From: Brevibacterium aurantiacum
GTDB lineage: Bacteria; Actinomycetota; Actinomycetes; Actinomycetales; Brevibacteriaceae
Length of the DNA: 64,000 nt
Reading direction: 5' to 3'
Assembly: GCF_900169065.1 (NCBI RefSeq)
Contig: NZ_FXZB01000001.1
Coordinates: forward strand, 186,001 to 250,000
In this document: positions 26,787 through 35,626 of the stretch, in pieces
Position numbering within the stretch: the first letter of the stretch is position 1
How the letters are laid out: each line of letters begins with the position of its first letter
Position numbers and translations under genes: made by a program
Notes under the pieces: generated by a model
Seen by the model: the letters and a program-made list of their open reading frames with translations, nothing else
Database searches by the model: none
What the model was told of the DNA's origin: nothing

Positions 26787-28174
26787 CAGAGAATGTCACC
26801 AGAGCTGGCACCAGCTATCAGGATGCCATCCGCAACAACGTGTGGATGCATATGGCTCCGCACCAGTCACTGTTCAACGGTGGTGAAGCACCGATCATCA
26901 CTCGTGGTGAAGGCCACCACATCTTCGACGACAAGGGCAAGAAGTACCTTGACGGACTGGCCGGACTGTTCACCGTCCAGGTGGGCCACGGTCGCGAGGA
27001 GATCGCGAAGGCGATGTCGGATCAGGCGATGAAGCTGCCCTTCATGCCCCTGTGGTCCTTCGCCCATCCGCAGGCCATCGAGGTTTCGGAGCGCCTGGCC
27101 AGCTATGCCCCGGGTGACCTCAACCGTGTCTTCCTCACCTCCGGTGGCGGTGACTCGGTCGAGTCCGCGATGAAGCTGGCGAAGAACTACTTCAAGGTCA
27201 CGGGCAAGCCGGGCAAGCACAAGATCATCTCGCGTGCCACGGCCTACCACGGCACACCTCACGGCGCGCTGTCCGTGACTTCGCTGCCGGATCTGCGTGA
27301 GCAGTTCGCTCCCCTGGTCCCCGGTGCGATCAAGGTGCCCAACACGAACTTCTACCGCTCACCCGAGCCCTACGCCCACGATGAGAAGGCCTTCGGCCGT
27401 TGGGCAGCGGACCGCATCGGTGAGGCCATCGAGTTCGAGGGTGCCGATTCGGTTGCGGCAGTCTTCCTCGAACCGGTGCAGAACTCCGGCGGCTGCTTCC
27501 CGCCGCCTCCCGGCTACTTCGAACGTGTCCGCGAGATCTGCGACGAGTACGACGTGCTTCTGGTCTCGGACGAGACGATCTGTGCCTACGGCCGTATCGG
27601 CGACATGTTCGCCTGCAACGACTTCGGCTACGTGCCCGACATCATCACGAGCGCCAAGGGCATCACCTCCGGTTATGCTCCGCTCGGTGCGATGATCGCC
27701 TCGGATCGTCTGTTCGAGCCCTTCGGTCCCGGCGGGGACGAGACCTTCTACCACGGCTACACCTTCGGCGGACATCCCGTCTCCTGTGCGGCCGCCATGG
27801 CGAACTTCGATGTGTTCGAGAAGGAGAAGCTCAACGATCACGTGCATGAGAACGCTGCTGCGTTCAAGTTCACGCTTGAGAAGCTCAAGGACCTGCCGAT
27901 CGTCGGCGACGTCCGCGGTGAGGGCTTCTTCTACGGCATCGAACTGGTCAAGGATCGCGACACCAAGGAGTCCTTCACCGAGGAGGAGTCGGAGCGCATC
28001 CTCAAGAACTTCGTCTCAGCGAAGATGTTCGACGACGGCCTGTACTGCCGCGCCGATGACCGTGGCGACCCTGTCATCCAGCTCTCGCCTCCACTGACCG
28101 TCGGTCAGAAGGAGTTCGACGAGATGGAGCAGATCATCCGCGGAACTCTGACCGAAGCCTGGACCAAGCTCTGA
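26783..28174 (+). CDS. Class III PLP-dependent aminotransferase
   Basis: A 463-residue omega-amino acid transaminase. The pattern is class III: AIEVSERLASYAPGDLNRVFLTSGGGDSVESAMKLAK, the SRATAYHGTPHGALS loop, VAAVFLEPVQNSGG, and the PLP lysine in TSAKGITSGYAPLGAM. The start ATGA overlaps the Lrp stop (26783-26786), and GGGGGA lies upstream; an upstream TTG at 26771 is in frame but less likely. Candidate donors are diaminobutyrate (DoeD-like), putrescine, GABA or beta-alanine. The M24 neighbour favours diaminobutyrate, but the sequence alone does not decide. Confidence 0.9.
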   Translation: MTENVTRAGTSYQDAIRNNVWMHMAPHQSLFNGGEAPIITRGEGHHIFDDKGKKYLDGLAGLFTVQVGHGREEIAKAMSDQAMKLPFMPLWSFAHPQAIEVSERLASYAPGDLNRVFLTSGGGDSVESAMKLAKNYFKVTGKPGKHKIISRATAYHGTPHGALSVTSLPDLREQFAPLVPGAIKVPNTNFYRSPEPYAHDEKAFGRWAADRIGEAIEFEGADSVAAVFLEPVQNSGGCFPPPPGYFERVREICDEYDVLLVSDETICAYGRIGDMFACNDFGYVPDIITSAKGITSGYAPLGAMIASDRLFEPFGPGGDETFYHGYTFGGHPVSCAAAMANFDVFEKEKLNDHVHENAAAFKFTLEKLKDLPIVGDVRGEGFFYGIELVKDRDTKESFTEEESERILKNFVSAKMFDDGLYCRADDRGDPVIQLSPPLTVGQKEFDEMEQIIRGTLTEAWTKL

Positions 28175-28221
28175 TCTGCTGATCTCGGCCAGGGCTCCCG
28201 CAACAACGGCCCGCCAGAGAC

Positions 28222-28259
28222 AACGGCCCCGATTCCTCATACGAGGAATCGGGGCCGTT
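28222..28259. terminator. Terminator after the aminotransferase gene
   Basis: A perfect 17-bp stem (28222-28238 and 28243-28259) with loop ATAC, followed by TTTCG on the plus strand. It ends the Lrp-aminotransferase transcript. Confidence 0.92.
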
Positions 28260-28274
28260 TCGCGTCTCCGCTCA

Positions 28275-28302
28275 GGCCCCGGCAGCAGATTCTGCCGGGG
28301 CC
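28275..28302 (-). terminator. Terminator after glyS
   Basis: An 11-bp perfect stem GGCCCCGGCAG / CTGCCGGGGCC with a 6-base loop lies just downstream of the glyS stop (28313), opposite the aminotransferase terminator. No T-run is seen. Confidence 0.75.
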
Positions 28303-28312
28303 CAGGCGAGCC

Positions 28313-29692
28313 TCAGACGCCGAGGTGCTCGGCCAGGTAGTTCTCCACCTGATCGATGCTCACGCGCTCCTGGCTCATGTCGTCGCGCTTGCGGATCGTG
28401 ACCGCATTGTCGTCGAGTGAGTCGAAGTCGAACGTGATGCACAACGGAGTGCCGACCTCGTCCTGACGACGGTAGCGACGTCCGATCGCACCGGCATCAT
28501 CGAAGTCGATGTTCCAGCGCTTGCGCAGACGAGCCGCGAGCTCCTTGGCCTGCGGGGACAGCTTCTCGTTGCGGCTCAGCGGCAGGACTGCGGCCTTGAC
28601 CGGAGCCAGACGCGGATCGAGCTTGAGCACGATGCGCTTGTCGACGCCGCCCTTGGTGTTCGGTGCCTCGTCCTCGGTGTAGGCGTCGATGAGGAAGGCC
28701 ATCATCGAGCGGGTGAGTCCGAAGGACGGTTCGATGACATAGGGGGTGAAGCGTTCACCGCTGGCCTGGTCGAAGTACTGCAGCTTCGCGCCGGAGGCCT
28801 CGGTGTGGGTGCCGAGATCGTAGTCCGTGCGGTTGGCCACACCCATGAGCTCTCCCCATTCGGAGCCCTGGAAGCCGAAGCGGTACTCGACGTCGATCGT
28901 GCCCGACGAGTAGTGTGCCCGGTCATCTTCGGGGACGTCGAGGCGACGCACGTTGTCCTCGGAGATGCCGAGGTCGAGGAACCAGTTCCAGCAGGCCTCA
29001 ACCCATTCGCGGTAGTAGTCGTCTGCCTCGTCGGGACGAACGAAGTACTCGAGCTCCATCTGCTCGAACTCACGGGTGCGGAAGATGAAGTTTCCGGGAG
29101 TGATCTCGTTGCGGAAGGCCTTGCCGATCTGGCCGATGCCGAACGGCGGCTTCTTCCGTGCAGCGGTCACGACGTTGTTGAAGTTGACGAAGATCCCCTG
29201 CGCGGTCTCAGGCCGCAGGTAGTTCAGACCCGCTTCTGATTCCACTGGACCCAGGAAGGTCTTGACCAGCCCGGAGAACTCCTGCGGCTCGGTCCACTGA
29301 CCGCGGTTTCCGCAGTCGGGGCAGACGATGTCGGCCATGCCGTTCTCGGGTGCCTTGGAGTGCTTGGCCTCGTAGGCTTCGACGAGGTGGTCCTCACGGT
29401 GGCGCTTGTGGCAGCTGAGGCATTCGACGAGCGGGTCGACGAAGGTAGCCACGTGGCCCGAGGCTTCCCAGACCCGTTTGGGCAGGATCACCGAGGAGTC
29501 GAGTCCGACGACGTCTTCGCGTCCGCGGACGAAGGTCTGCCACCACTGGGCCTTGATGTTGTCCTTGAGCTCAACACCCAACGGCCCGTAGTCCCAGGCC
29601 GAACGGGAACCGCCATAGATCTCTCCGGCTTGGAAGACGAATCCTCTGCGTTTGGCCAGGGCGATGACGGCATCCAACTTGGACTGTGCCAC
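28313..29692 (-). CDS. glyS: Glycyl-tRNA synthetase (alpha2 type)
   Basis: A 459-residue class II synthetase of the single-chain dimeric kind. Motif 2 is [25 protein letters not shown], and [15 protein letters not shown] marks motif 3. The N-terminal segment [25 protein letters not shown] and the zinc-like cysteine set [15 protein letters not shown]...[10 protein letters not shown] are typical. The frame stays open to 29863, but GTG 29692 with AAGGAG 7 bases upstream gives the family N-terminus [10 protein letters not shown]. Confidence 0.96.
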   Translation of the reverse strand: MAQSKLDAVIALAKRRGFVFQAGEIYGGSRSAWDYGPLGVELKDNIKAQWWQTFVRGREDVVGLDSSVILPKRVWEASGHVATFVDPLVECLSCHKRHREDHLVEAYEAKHSKAPENGMADIVCPDCGNRGQWTEPQEFSGLVKTFLGPVESEAGLNYLRPETAQGIFVNFNNVVTAARKKPPFGIGQIGKAFRNEITPGNFIFRTREFEQMELEYFVRPDEADDYYREWVEACWNWFLDLGISEDNVRRLDVPEDDRAHYSSGTIDVEYRFGFQGSEWGELMGVANRTDYDLGTHTEASGAKLQYFDQASGERFTPYVIEPSFGLTRSMMAFLIDAYTEDEAPNTKGGVDKRIVLKLDPRLAPVKAAVLPLSRNEKLSPQAKELAARLRKRWNIDFDDAGAIGRRYRRQDEVGTPLCITFDFDSLDDNAVTIRKRDDMSQERVSIDQVENYLAEHLGV

Positions 29693-30029
29693 GTTTATTC
29701 TCCTTGAGGTAGTTCGCCGACGGCCGGCTGCCGTGGCTCGCAGGTACAGCCTATCGGTTCGCCTGCGATCGGTGGCTGTCGACTCCTGGGCGACGGAACT
29801 CACACTTAAAGCGGGCCGCAGAGCCACCTCGGCGGGCGAGTGGCATGTAGGATTGAGGTACACCCAAACCTTTCTCCGTACTGACGGTTTTCAAGTCTGT
29901 CCAAGCAAGCCTTGGATCTCATACGGTTTCGGCCCGGATTGCTCACGATGATTGCACAAGCGGCCGCAGGGTAGATCGCCACTACAGTCATCTGCGATCA
30001 AGTGTGTGCCGACGTGAGAGAGAAAACTC
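29693..30029. other. 337-base divergent intergenic region glyS/helicase
   Basis: No gene is visible. It holds the glyS ribosome binding site (AAGGAG, near 29702), one copy of the intergenic 17-mer GCAGAGCCACCTCGGCG (29818-29834), and a long leader before the DEAD-box gene. Long leaders are common for cold-regulated RNA helicases. I see no clear hairpin or riboswitch. Confidence 0.5.
29818..29834 (-). repeat. Copy of the CGCCGAGGTGG intergenic repeat
   Basis: GCAGAGCCACCTCGGCG is identical to the reverse complement of 35610-35626. It contains the reverse complement of CGCCGAGGTGG, which recurs in several intergenic places in this window. Confidence 0.6.
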
Positions 30030-31850
30030 ATGACCGATGTGTCCTCATCCGACGACCCGACAACACCGAAGTTCTCCGAGCTGGGTCTCCACCCGCTCGT
30101 CCTCCAGGCAGTTCAGGCTCAGGGTTACGAAACCCCGACCCCGATCCAGGCCGAAACGATTCCCGCACTGGTCGAAGGCCGCGACGTCATCGGACTCGCC
30201 CAGACCGGTACCGGCAAGACAGCCGCTTTCGCCCTGCCGGCACTGTCCGACCTCGCCGAGGCGGGTCGCGCCAATGACGGCCCCTTCGCTCTCGTACTGA
30301 CCCCCACCCGTGAGCTTGCAATCCAGGTCGCCGAGGCGTTCACCTCCTATGCGACGAACCTCGACGACTTCTCCGTCCTCCCGATCTACGGCGGCCAGGC
30401 CTACGGCCCGCAGCTGTCCGGGCTCAAGCGCGGCGCTCAGGTCGTCGTGGGAACGCCCGGTCGTGTCATCGACCACCTCAAGAAGGGCTCCCTCAGGCTC
30501 GGCAGCCTCCGTCACCTCATCCTCGATGAGGCCGACGAGATGCTCAAGATGGGCTTCGCCGAAGACATCGAAGAGATCTTCAGCCAGTCCGGTGACTCAC
30601 GTCAGGTGGCTCTGTTCTCCGCCACCATGCCGACCTCGATCCACCGCCTGACCGGCAAATACCTCAACAACCCCAAAGAGGTGCGGGTCGCGTCGAAGTC
30701 GCAGACCGGATCGAACATCCGTCAGCGCTACCACATGGTCCAGCACTCCCATAAGCTCGACGCCCTGACCCGGATCCTCGAGGTCGAGGAGTACGAGGGC
30801 ATCATCATGTTCGTCCGCACCAAGCAGGCCACGGAGGAGCTCGCGGAGAAGCTGCGTGCCCGCGGCTTCAAGGCTTCGGCAATCAACGGCGACATTCCCC
30901 AGCAGGCTCGTGAGCGCACGATCGACATGCTGCGCAACGGCAAGGTCGACATCCTCGTCGCCACCGACGTCGCAGCCCGTGGCCTCGACGTCGAGCGCAT
31001 CACCCTGGTCGTCAACTTTGACATTCCTCACGACACCGAGTCCTACGTCCACCGCATCGGCCGCACCGGCCGCGCCGGACGCTCAGGTGAGGCCATTCTC
31101 TTCGTCACCCCGCGTGAGCAGCGTCTGCTCGGTTCCATCGAGCGCGCAACGAAGCAGAAGGTCGAACAGCTGAAGATGCCCAGCGTCGAAGAGCTGACGA
31201 ACACCCGTGTGGAGAAGTTCACGAAGCGCATCGACGGTGTGCTCGCAACGACCGAGCTGACCGAGCTCGCGACCGTCATCGAACAGTACGAGCTCTCCCG
31301 CAACGTGCCTGCGACCGACATCGCCGCAGCGCTGGCGTCGCTGGTGCTCGAGTCGAACACCCTCAAGGCCGATCCCATGCCGGAGCCTTCGCGCGGCAAG
31401 CCAGCTCGTGACCGTGACAGCGGCGGACGCGACGGCAAGCCCGGCCGTGAACGCTCATCCCGTCCGCGTGATGAGAACATGACCACCTACCGTCTGGCGA
31501 TCGGACGCAATGAGCGTCTGCAGCCCGGTGCGGTCGTCGGCGCCATCGCCAACGAGGGTGGTCTCACCTCGAAGGAGATCGGCCACATCGACATCCGGTC
31601 GAACCACACCCTTGTCGATCTGCCCAAGGATCTCGATTCTTCGGTCATGCGCAAGCTCTCCAACACCCAGATCCAGGGTCGCCCGATCGACATCCGTCCG
31701 GATTCGGGCCGTCCGGCTCGTCCGTTCAAGAAGCGCAACTTCGACAAGCAGCCCGGTGACAGCCGCAACTTCCGCAATGATCGTCGCGGAGGCGCCAAGA
31801 AGTTCAGCAATGACCGCTTCGGCGGCGAACGCTCACACGACCGCTACTGA
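30030..31850 (+). CDS. deaD: DEAD-box ATP-dependent RNA helicase (DeaD/CsdA type)
   Basis: A 606-residue helicase. The Q motif is TPIQAETIPALVEGRD, motif I is AQTGTGKTAAF, motif II is LDEADEML, motif III is SAT and motif VI is HRIGRTGRAGRSG. The C-terminal part has a DbpA-like RNA-binding fold (AIGRNERLQPGAVVGAIANEGGLTSKEIGHIDIRSNHTLVDLP) and an Arg/Lys/Gly-rich tail. It unwinds structured RNA in ribosome assembly and cold growth. The ATG at 30030 has a weak GAGAGAG upstream. Confidence 0.94.
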   Translation: MTDVSSSDDPTTPKFSELGLHPLVLQAVQAQGYETPTPIQAETIPALVEGRDVIGLAQTGTGKTAAFALPALSDLAEAGRANDGPFALVLTPTRELAIQVAEAFTSYATNLDDFSVLPIYGGQAYGPQLSGLKRGAQVVVGTPGRVIDHLKKGSLRLGSLRHLILDEADEMLKMGFAEDIEEIFSQSGDSRQVALFSATMPTSIHRLTGKYLNNPKEVRVASKSQTGSNIRQRYHMVQHSHKLDALTRILEVEEYEGIIMFVRTKQATEELAEKLRARGFKASAINGDIPQQARERTIDMLRNGKVDILVATDVAARGLDVERITLVVNFDIPHDTESYVHRIGRTGRAGRSGEAILFVTPREQRLLGSIERATKQKVEQLKMPSVEELTNTRVEKFTKRIDGVLATTELTELATVIEQYELSRNVPATDIAAALASLVLESNTLKADPMPEPSRGKPARDRDSGGRDGKPGRERSSRPRDENMTTYRLAIGRNERLQPGAVVGAIANEGGLTSKEIGHIDIRSNHTLVDLPKDLDSSVMRKLSNTQIQGRPIDIRPDSGRPARPFKKRNFDKQPGDSRNFRNDRRGGAKKFSNDRFGGERSHDRY

Positions 31851-31930
31851 GTCGCTGCCGCTGTGCAGTCGCCCAGCCGTGTTGGTCCACCGGCACTGCT
31901 GAGCCGGCTTCGGCGCAGCGAGCACACATG

Positions 31931-31970
31931 ACACGAGGTCCCGCAACGTTTTCGTTGCGGGACCTCGTGT
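31931..31970. terminator. Bidirectional terminator between deaD and uppS
   Basis: A perfect 18-bp stem (31931-31948 and 31953-31970) with a TTTT loop and T-rich flanks, placed between the convergent helicase and uppS genes. Confidence 0.93.
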
Positions 31971-32013
31971 TTGCCTCTGGGCTGTCGTGTTTGCTCAGAC
32001 CGTGCGCGACCGG

Positions 32014-32790
32014 CTAGGAGCCTGAGCGGTCCACGGCGCCGCCGAAGCGACGATCACGGCGTGCGTATTCTTCGATCGCCGACCACAGGGTGCGACGGTC
32101 GACGTCGGGCCAGAGCACGTCTTGGAAGACCATCTCGGCGTAAGCGGACTGCCACAGCAGGAAGTTCGAAGTCCGCTGCTCCCCCGATGAGCGCAGGAAC
32201 AGGTCCACGTCGGGAACCTCGGCGGCGTAGAGACGGGAGCGAACGGTCTTCTCGCTGACCTTGCCCGGTTTCAGCTTCCCGGCGGCCACATCGGCGGTGA
32301 TCTGGTTGACCGCATCGACGATCTCCGAGCGTCCCCCGTAGTTGACGCAGAACTGGAGGACCAGTCCGGTGTTGTGCTTGGTCATCTCCGCTGCGGTCTC
32401 AAGCTCGTCGATGACCGAGCGCCACAGGCGACCACGACGCCCGGCCCATACGATGCGCACGCCCAAAGCGTTGAGCTCATCGCGGCGCCGGCGGATGACA
32501 TCACGGTTGAAGCCCATGAGGAAACGAACCTCGTCGGGTGACCGTTTCCAGTTCTCGGTAGAGAAGGCGTAGGCGGACAGGTAGTCGACGCCCATCTCGA
32601 TGGCACCGTGGATGACTTCGAGAAGCGAGGCCTCTCCGGCCTTGTGTCCTTCGGTGCGCGGCAGACCGCGGTCGTTGGCCCAGCGGCCGTTGCCGTCCAT
32701 GACCACGGCCACGTGATTCGGGACGAATTTCGACTCGATGCGCGGGGGTCGGGCTCCGCTGGGGTGCGGAGGTGGTGCGGGATAGCTCAT
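32014..32790 (-). CDS. uppS: Isoprenyl transferase (undecaprenyl/decaprenyl diphosphate synthase type)
   Basis: A 258-residue cis-prenyltransferase that extends polyprenyl diphosphates for cell-wall lipid carriers. Marks are [27 protein letters not shown] near residue 25, [12 protein letters not shown], and the C-terminal [25 protein letters not shown]. The start ATG overlaps the recO stop by ATGA and has GGAGAGCAG upstream, so it is preferred over the upstream in-frame ATG at 32838. It forms a translationally coupled pair with recO. Confidence 0.95.
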   Translation of the reverse strand: MSYPAPPPHPSGARPPRIESKFVPNHVAVVMDGNGRWANDRGLPRTEGHKAGEASLLEVIHGAIEMGVDYLSAYAFSTENWKRSPDEVRFLMGFNRDVIRRRRDELNALGVRIVWAGRRGRLWRSVIDELETAAEMTKHNTGLVLQFCVNYGGRSEIVDAVNQITADVAAGKLKPGKVSEKTVRSRLYAAEVPDVDLFLRSSGEQRTSNFLLWQSAYAEMVFQDVLWPDVDRRTLWSAIEEYARRDRRFGGAVDRSGS

Positions 32791-33515
32791 CTGCTCTCCA
32801 GAACTCTCAGTGATCGGATATTGCGCTCCAGATGCCACGACACCCAGTCCGAGACGAGTTTGGAACCGTCGATCTGGTCGTGGAGATCAGAGGATTCCGC
32901 GCGCTCCCAGTCACCGGAGAGCAGCGCCGCCATGTGTTCGAGTGCGTCGGTGTCCGGCAGGGCCGCGCCGCTGGGGCGACAGGTGGTGCACACGGCACCG
33001 CCCAGGGAAGCCGAGAACGCACGGTGGGGTCCAGGACTGCCGCACTGTGCGCAGTCGAGCAGGCTCGGCGCCCAGCCGGCCACGGACATGGCCCGCAGCA
33101 GATACGCGTCGAGGGCCAACCTCGGCGGATGCTCGCCGTTGCACAAGGACCGGATGGCCGAGACGAGGAGCAGGAAATGGGTCCGTGATTGGGGTTCGAC
33201 CTCGGTGATCCGAGCGGCGGTCTCCGCCATCACACTCGCGGCCGAGTAAGCGTCATAGTCGGCGCCGATGCCGCGGGCAAAGGGTTCGATGAGTTCGACC
33301 TGGGTGACGATGTCGAGGCTGCGGCCGACGTGGCACTGCAGATCGACGAGCATGAAGGGCTCGAGTCGGGAACCGAAGCGTGACTTGGTGCGGCGAATGC
33401 CCTTCGCAACTGCTCGGATCAGCCCGTGGCTGCGGGTGAGAACAGTGACGATGCGGTCGGCTTCGCCGAGTTTGTGCCCCTGGAGCACGATGCCTTCATC
33501 ACGATAGTTGTGCAC
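32787..33515 (-). CDS. recO: DNA repair protein RecO
   Basis: A 242-residue recombination mediator that helps RecA load on single-stranded DNA. The N-terminal OB fold starts [43 protein letters not shown] zinc-type cysteine set CAQCG...CTTCR lies near residues 155-180. GTG start. Terminator of leuA precedes it by 16 bases. Confidence 0.93.
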   Translation of the reverse strand: MHNYRDEGIVLQGHKLGEADRIVTVLTRSHGLIRAVAKGIRRTKSRFGSRLEPFMLVDLQCHVGRSLDIVTQVELIEPFARGIGADYDAYSAASVMAETAARITEVEPQSRTHFLLLVSAIRSLCNGEHPPRLALDAYLLRAMSVAGWAPSLLDCAQCGSPGPHRAFSASLGGAVCTTCRPSGAALPDTDALEHMAALLSGDWERAESSDLHDQIDGSKLVSDWVSWHLERNIRSLRVLESR

Positions 33516-33530
33516 CCGCCCATTATCGCA

Positions 33531-33562
33531 GAGTGCGGCGGGGAATCATCCCCGCCGCACTC
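33531..33562 (-). terminator. Terminator between leuA and recO
   Basis: A perfect 14-bp stem GAGTGCGGCGGGGA / TCCCCGCCGCACTC with loop ATCA. It lies downstream of leuA (stop 33635) and just before recO. Confidence 0.88.
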
Positions 33563-33634
33563 AGACATCAGTTGTGAGATTGCACCCTGCCGGCCCTCGA
33601 TCCGACCGGCAGACACAGTCTCGAGAGTCAGACC

Positions 33635-35401
33635 TCAGCGCTCTCCGTCACGGTCGCGTGCCGCTCGATTGACCGCCGAGACGACGGCCTTGAGAGAGGC
33701 CTTGGTGATGTTGGAGTGCAGTCCGGCACCCCAGACCACACGGTCCTCGACAGCGAGTTCGACGTAGGCTGCGGCCATGGTGTCGGCACCCGATCCGATG
33801 GCGTGCTCGGTGTAGTCCTGGAGTCGGAGATCCACGTCGAAGTTCTCGACGAGGATCTTCACCAGCGCATCGATCGGACCCTTGCCGTGTCCTTCGTAGG
33901 TACGTTCCTGGCCGTCGACGATGAGGTCGACCTCGACGCGCTCGGCAGACCCGGAGTCATCGACCGTGCCGGAGTCTGTGCGCAGGCCCACGATCTGGAA
34001 GCGGCCCCAGACGTTGTCCGGATCATCGCTGGGCAGGTATTCGTGGTTGAAGATGCGGCGGATCTCTTCGGCCGAGACCTCTCCCCCGCCTTCGGTGTGT
34101 GCCTGGACGGCGCGGGAGAATTCGACCTGCATGCGGCGCGGCAGATCCAGGCCGTACTCGCTCTTGAGCAGGTAGGTGACTCCGCCCTTGCCGGACTGCG
34201 AGTTCACGCGGATGATCGCCTCGTACGAGCGCCCCAGATCCTTCGGGTCGACCGGCAGGTAGGGCATGTCCCACTCCATCAGGTCCACGGGCACGCCCTG
34301 CTCGTTGGCCCTCTTCTCACGGTCGGCGAACGCTTTGTTGATGGCGTCCTGGTGCGAGCCGGAGAACGAGGTGAAGACGAGGTCGCCGCCGTATGGATGG
34401 CGCTCGTGGACGCCGATCTGGTTGCATTCGGTGACGGTATGGATGACTTCGTCGATGTCGGAGAAGTCCAGTTCGGGGTCAACACCCTGCGTGTAGAGGT
34501 TGAGTGCCACGGTGACCAGGTCGAGGTTGCCCGTGCGTTCGCCGTTGCCGAAGAGGCAGCCTTCGATGCGGTCGGCACCGGCCATGATGCCCATCTCTGC
34601 GGCGGCCACACCGGTGCCACGGTCGTTGTGGGGGTGCAGGGACACCGCCACCTCGTCGCGGTAGGGCATGTTGCGGCAGAACCATTCGATCTGGTCGGCG
34701 TAGGTGTTCGGGGTGCCGCGCTCGACGGTGGCAGGCAGGTTGACGACCGTTTCGCGATCGGTGGCCGGCTGCCACATGTCGAGGACGCTGCCGACGATGT
34801 CGAGAGCGAATTCGGGTTCGGTGTCGACGAAGATCTCCGGGGAGTACTGGTAGCCGAAGTCAGCGTCGCCGAGGAGTGACTCGGCGTGCTTCATGACCGC
34901 CTGGGTGCCGCGGGTGGCGATTTCGCGAGTCTGGTCGAAGCCCTCACCGTCGAAGCCGAACACGACCTTGCGGAAGACCGGTGCGGTGGCGTTGTAGAGG
35001 TGGACGGTCGGCTTCTTGGCACCGACGAGGGACTCCACGGTGCGCTCGATGAGATCTTCACGCGCCTGGGTGAGCACGGAGATGCGCACATCGTCAGGAA
35101 TCGCGTCCTGTTCGATGATCTCGCGGACGAAATCGAAGTCGACCTGGCTGGCAGCGGGGAAACCGACCTCGATCTCCTTGAAGCCCAGCTTGACGAGGAG
35201 GTCGAACATCTTGCGCTTGCGATCGGGTGTCATCGGATCAATGAGGGCCTGGTTGCCGTCACGCAGATCCGTGCTCAGCCAGCGCGGGGCCTTGCGAATC
35301 AGTTGGTCTGGCCAGGTGCGGTCGCGCATATCGAGGGCGATCCGGTCCTGAAAGGACTTGTATTTGCTGAACGGCATGGGAGTGGGCTTCTGCAGTTTCA
35401 T
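33635..35401 (-). CDS. leuA: 2-isopropylmalate synthase
   Basis: A 588-residue enzyme condensing acetyl-CoA and 2-oxoisovalerate, the first committed step of leucine synthesis. The HMGL TIM barrel starts with WLSTDLRDGNQALIDPM and carries the metal site SLHPHNDRGTG. The C-terminal regulatory LeuA dimer domain follows (residues 440-588), the site of leucine feedback. It is about the size of actinobacterial long-form LeuA. Its leader encodes a Leu-rich peptide and a terminator, so leucine supply is also likely sensed by attenuation. Confidence 0.96.
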   Translation of the reverse strand: MKLQKPTPMPFSKYKSFQDRIALDMRDRTWPDQLIRKAPRWLSTDLRDGNQALIDPMTPDRKRKMFDLLVKLGFKEIEVGFPAASQVDFDFVREIIEQDAIPDDVRISVLTQAREDLIERTVESLVGAKKPTVHLYNATAPVFRKVVFGFDGEGFDQTREIATRGTQAVMKHAESLLGDADFGYQYSPEIFVDTEPEFALDIVGSVLDMWQPATDRETVVNLPATVERGTPNTYADQIEWFCRNMPYRDEVAVSLHPHNDRGTGVAAAEMGIMAGADRIEGCLFGNGERTGNLDLVTVALNLYTQGVDPELDFSDIDEVIHTVTECNQIGVHERHPYGGDLVFTSFSGSHQDAINKAFADREKRANEQGVPVDLMEWDMPYLPVDPKDLGRSYEAIIRVNSQSGKGGVTYLLKSEYGLDLPRRMQVEFSRAVQAHTEGGGEVSAEEIRRIFNHEYLPSDDPDNVWGRFQIVGLRTDSGTVDDSGSAERVEVDLIVDGQERTYEGHGKGPIDALVKILVENFDVDLRLQDYTEHAIGSGADTMAAAYVELAVEDRVVWGAGLHSNITKASLKAVVSAVNRAARDRDGER

Positions 35402-35440
35402 GGTTCCTCAATCATTCATCGTGTGCTAAATCAGCATATG

Positions 35441-35485
35441 AAAAACTCCGCGACGAGGGTGCTGTCCGATCAGGACTCGTCGCGG
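35441..35485 (-). terminator. leuA attenuator terminator
   Basis: CCGCGACGAG (35485-35476) and CTCGTCGCGG (35457-35448), read on the minus strand, form a 10-bp GC-rich stem. It is followed directly by AGTTTTT. The left arm overlaps the end of the leader-peptide ORF. This is a standard intrinsic terminator about 40 bases before the leuA start. Confidence 0.85.
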
Positions 35486-35514
35486 CAAGGAAGGAGGAGC
35501 AACCTGTGAGCCAC
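35470..35514 (-). CDS. leuA leader peptide with four consecutive leucine codons
   Basis: A 14-codon ORF from GTG 35514 reading MAHRLLLLPCRDES, with TTG CTC CTC CTT in the middle. No Shine-Dalgarno sequence is seen, but TATGTT lies 6 bases upstream on the minus strand and would make a leaderless message. Ribosome stalling at the four Leu codons when leucyl-tRNA is short would expose an alternative fold and prevent the terminator. An inverted repeat GGAGCAACC/GGTTGCTCC (35496-35504, 35532-35540) also lies here and may take part in an alternative pairing if it is transcribed. Confidence 0.8.
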   Translation of the reverse strand: MAHRLLLLPCRDES

Positions 35515-35585
35515 ACCATCAACATAGCCCTGGTTGCTCCGTCCGCCCCAAATCTGTCCAAATCCTAAGATCGTAGTCCTGATCT

Positions 35586-35620
35586 CGCCGAGGTGGTGGG
35601 TCCTTGCAACGCCGAGGTGG
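35586..35620 (+). repeat. Two copies of intergenic 11-mer CGCCGAGGTGG
   Basis: CGCCGAGGTGG occurs at 35586-35596 and 35610-35620, 24 bases apart, right after the stop of the Pro/Gly-rich membrane protein gene. The same word recurs in other intergenic places (see the findings). Confidence 0.75.
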
Positions 35621-35626
35621 CTCTGC

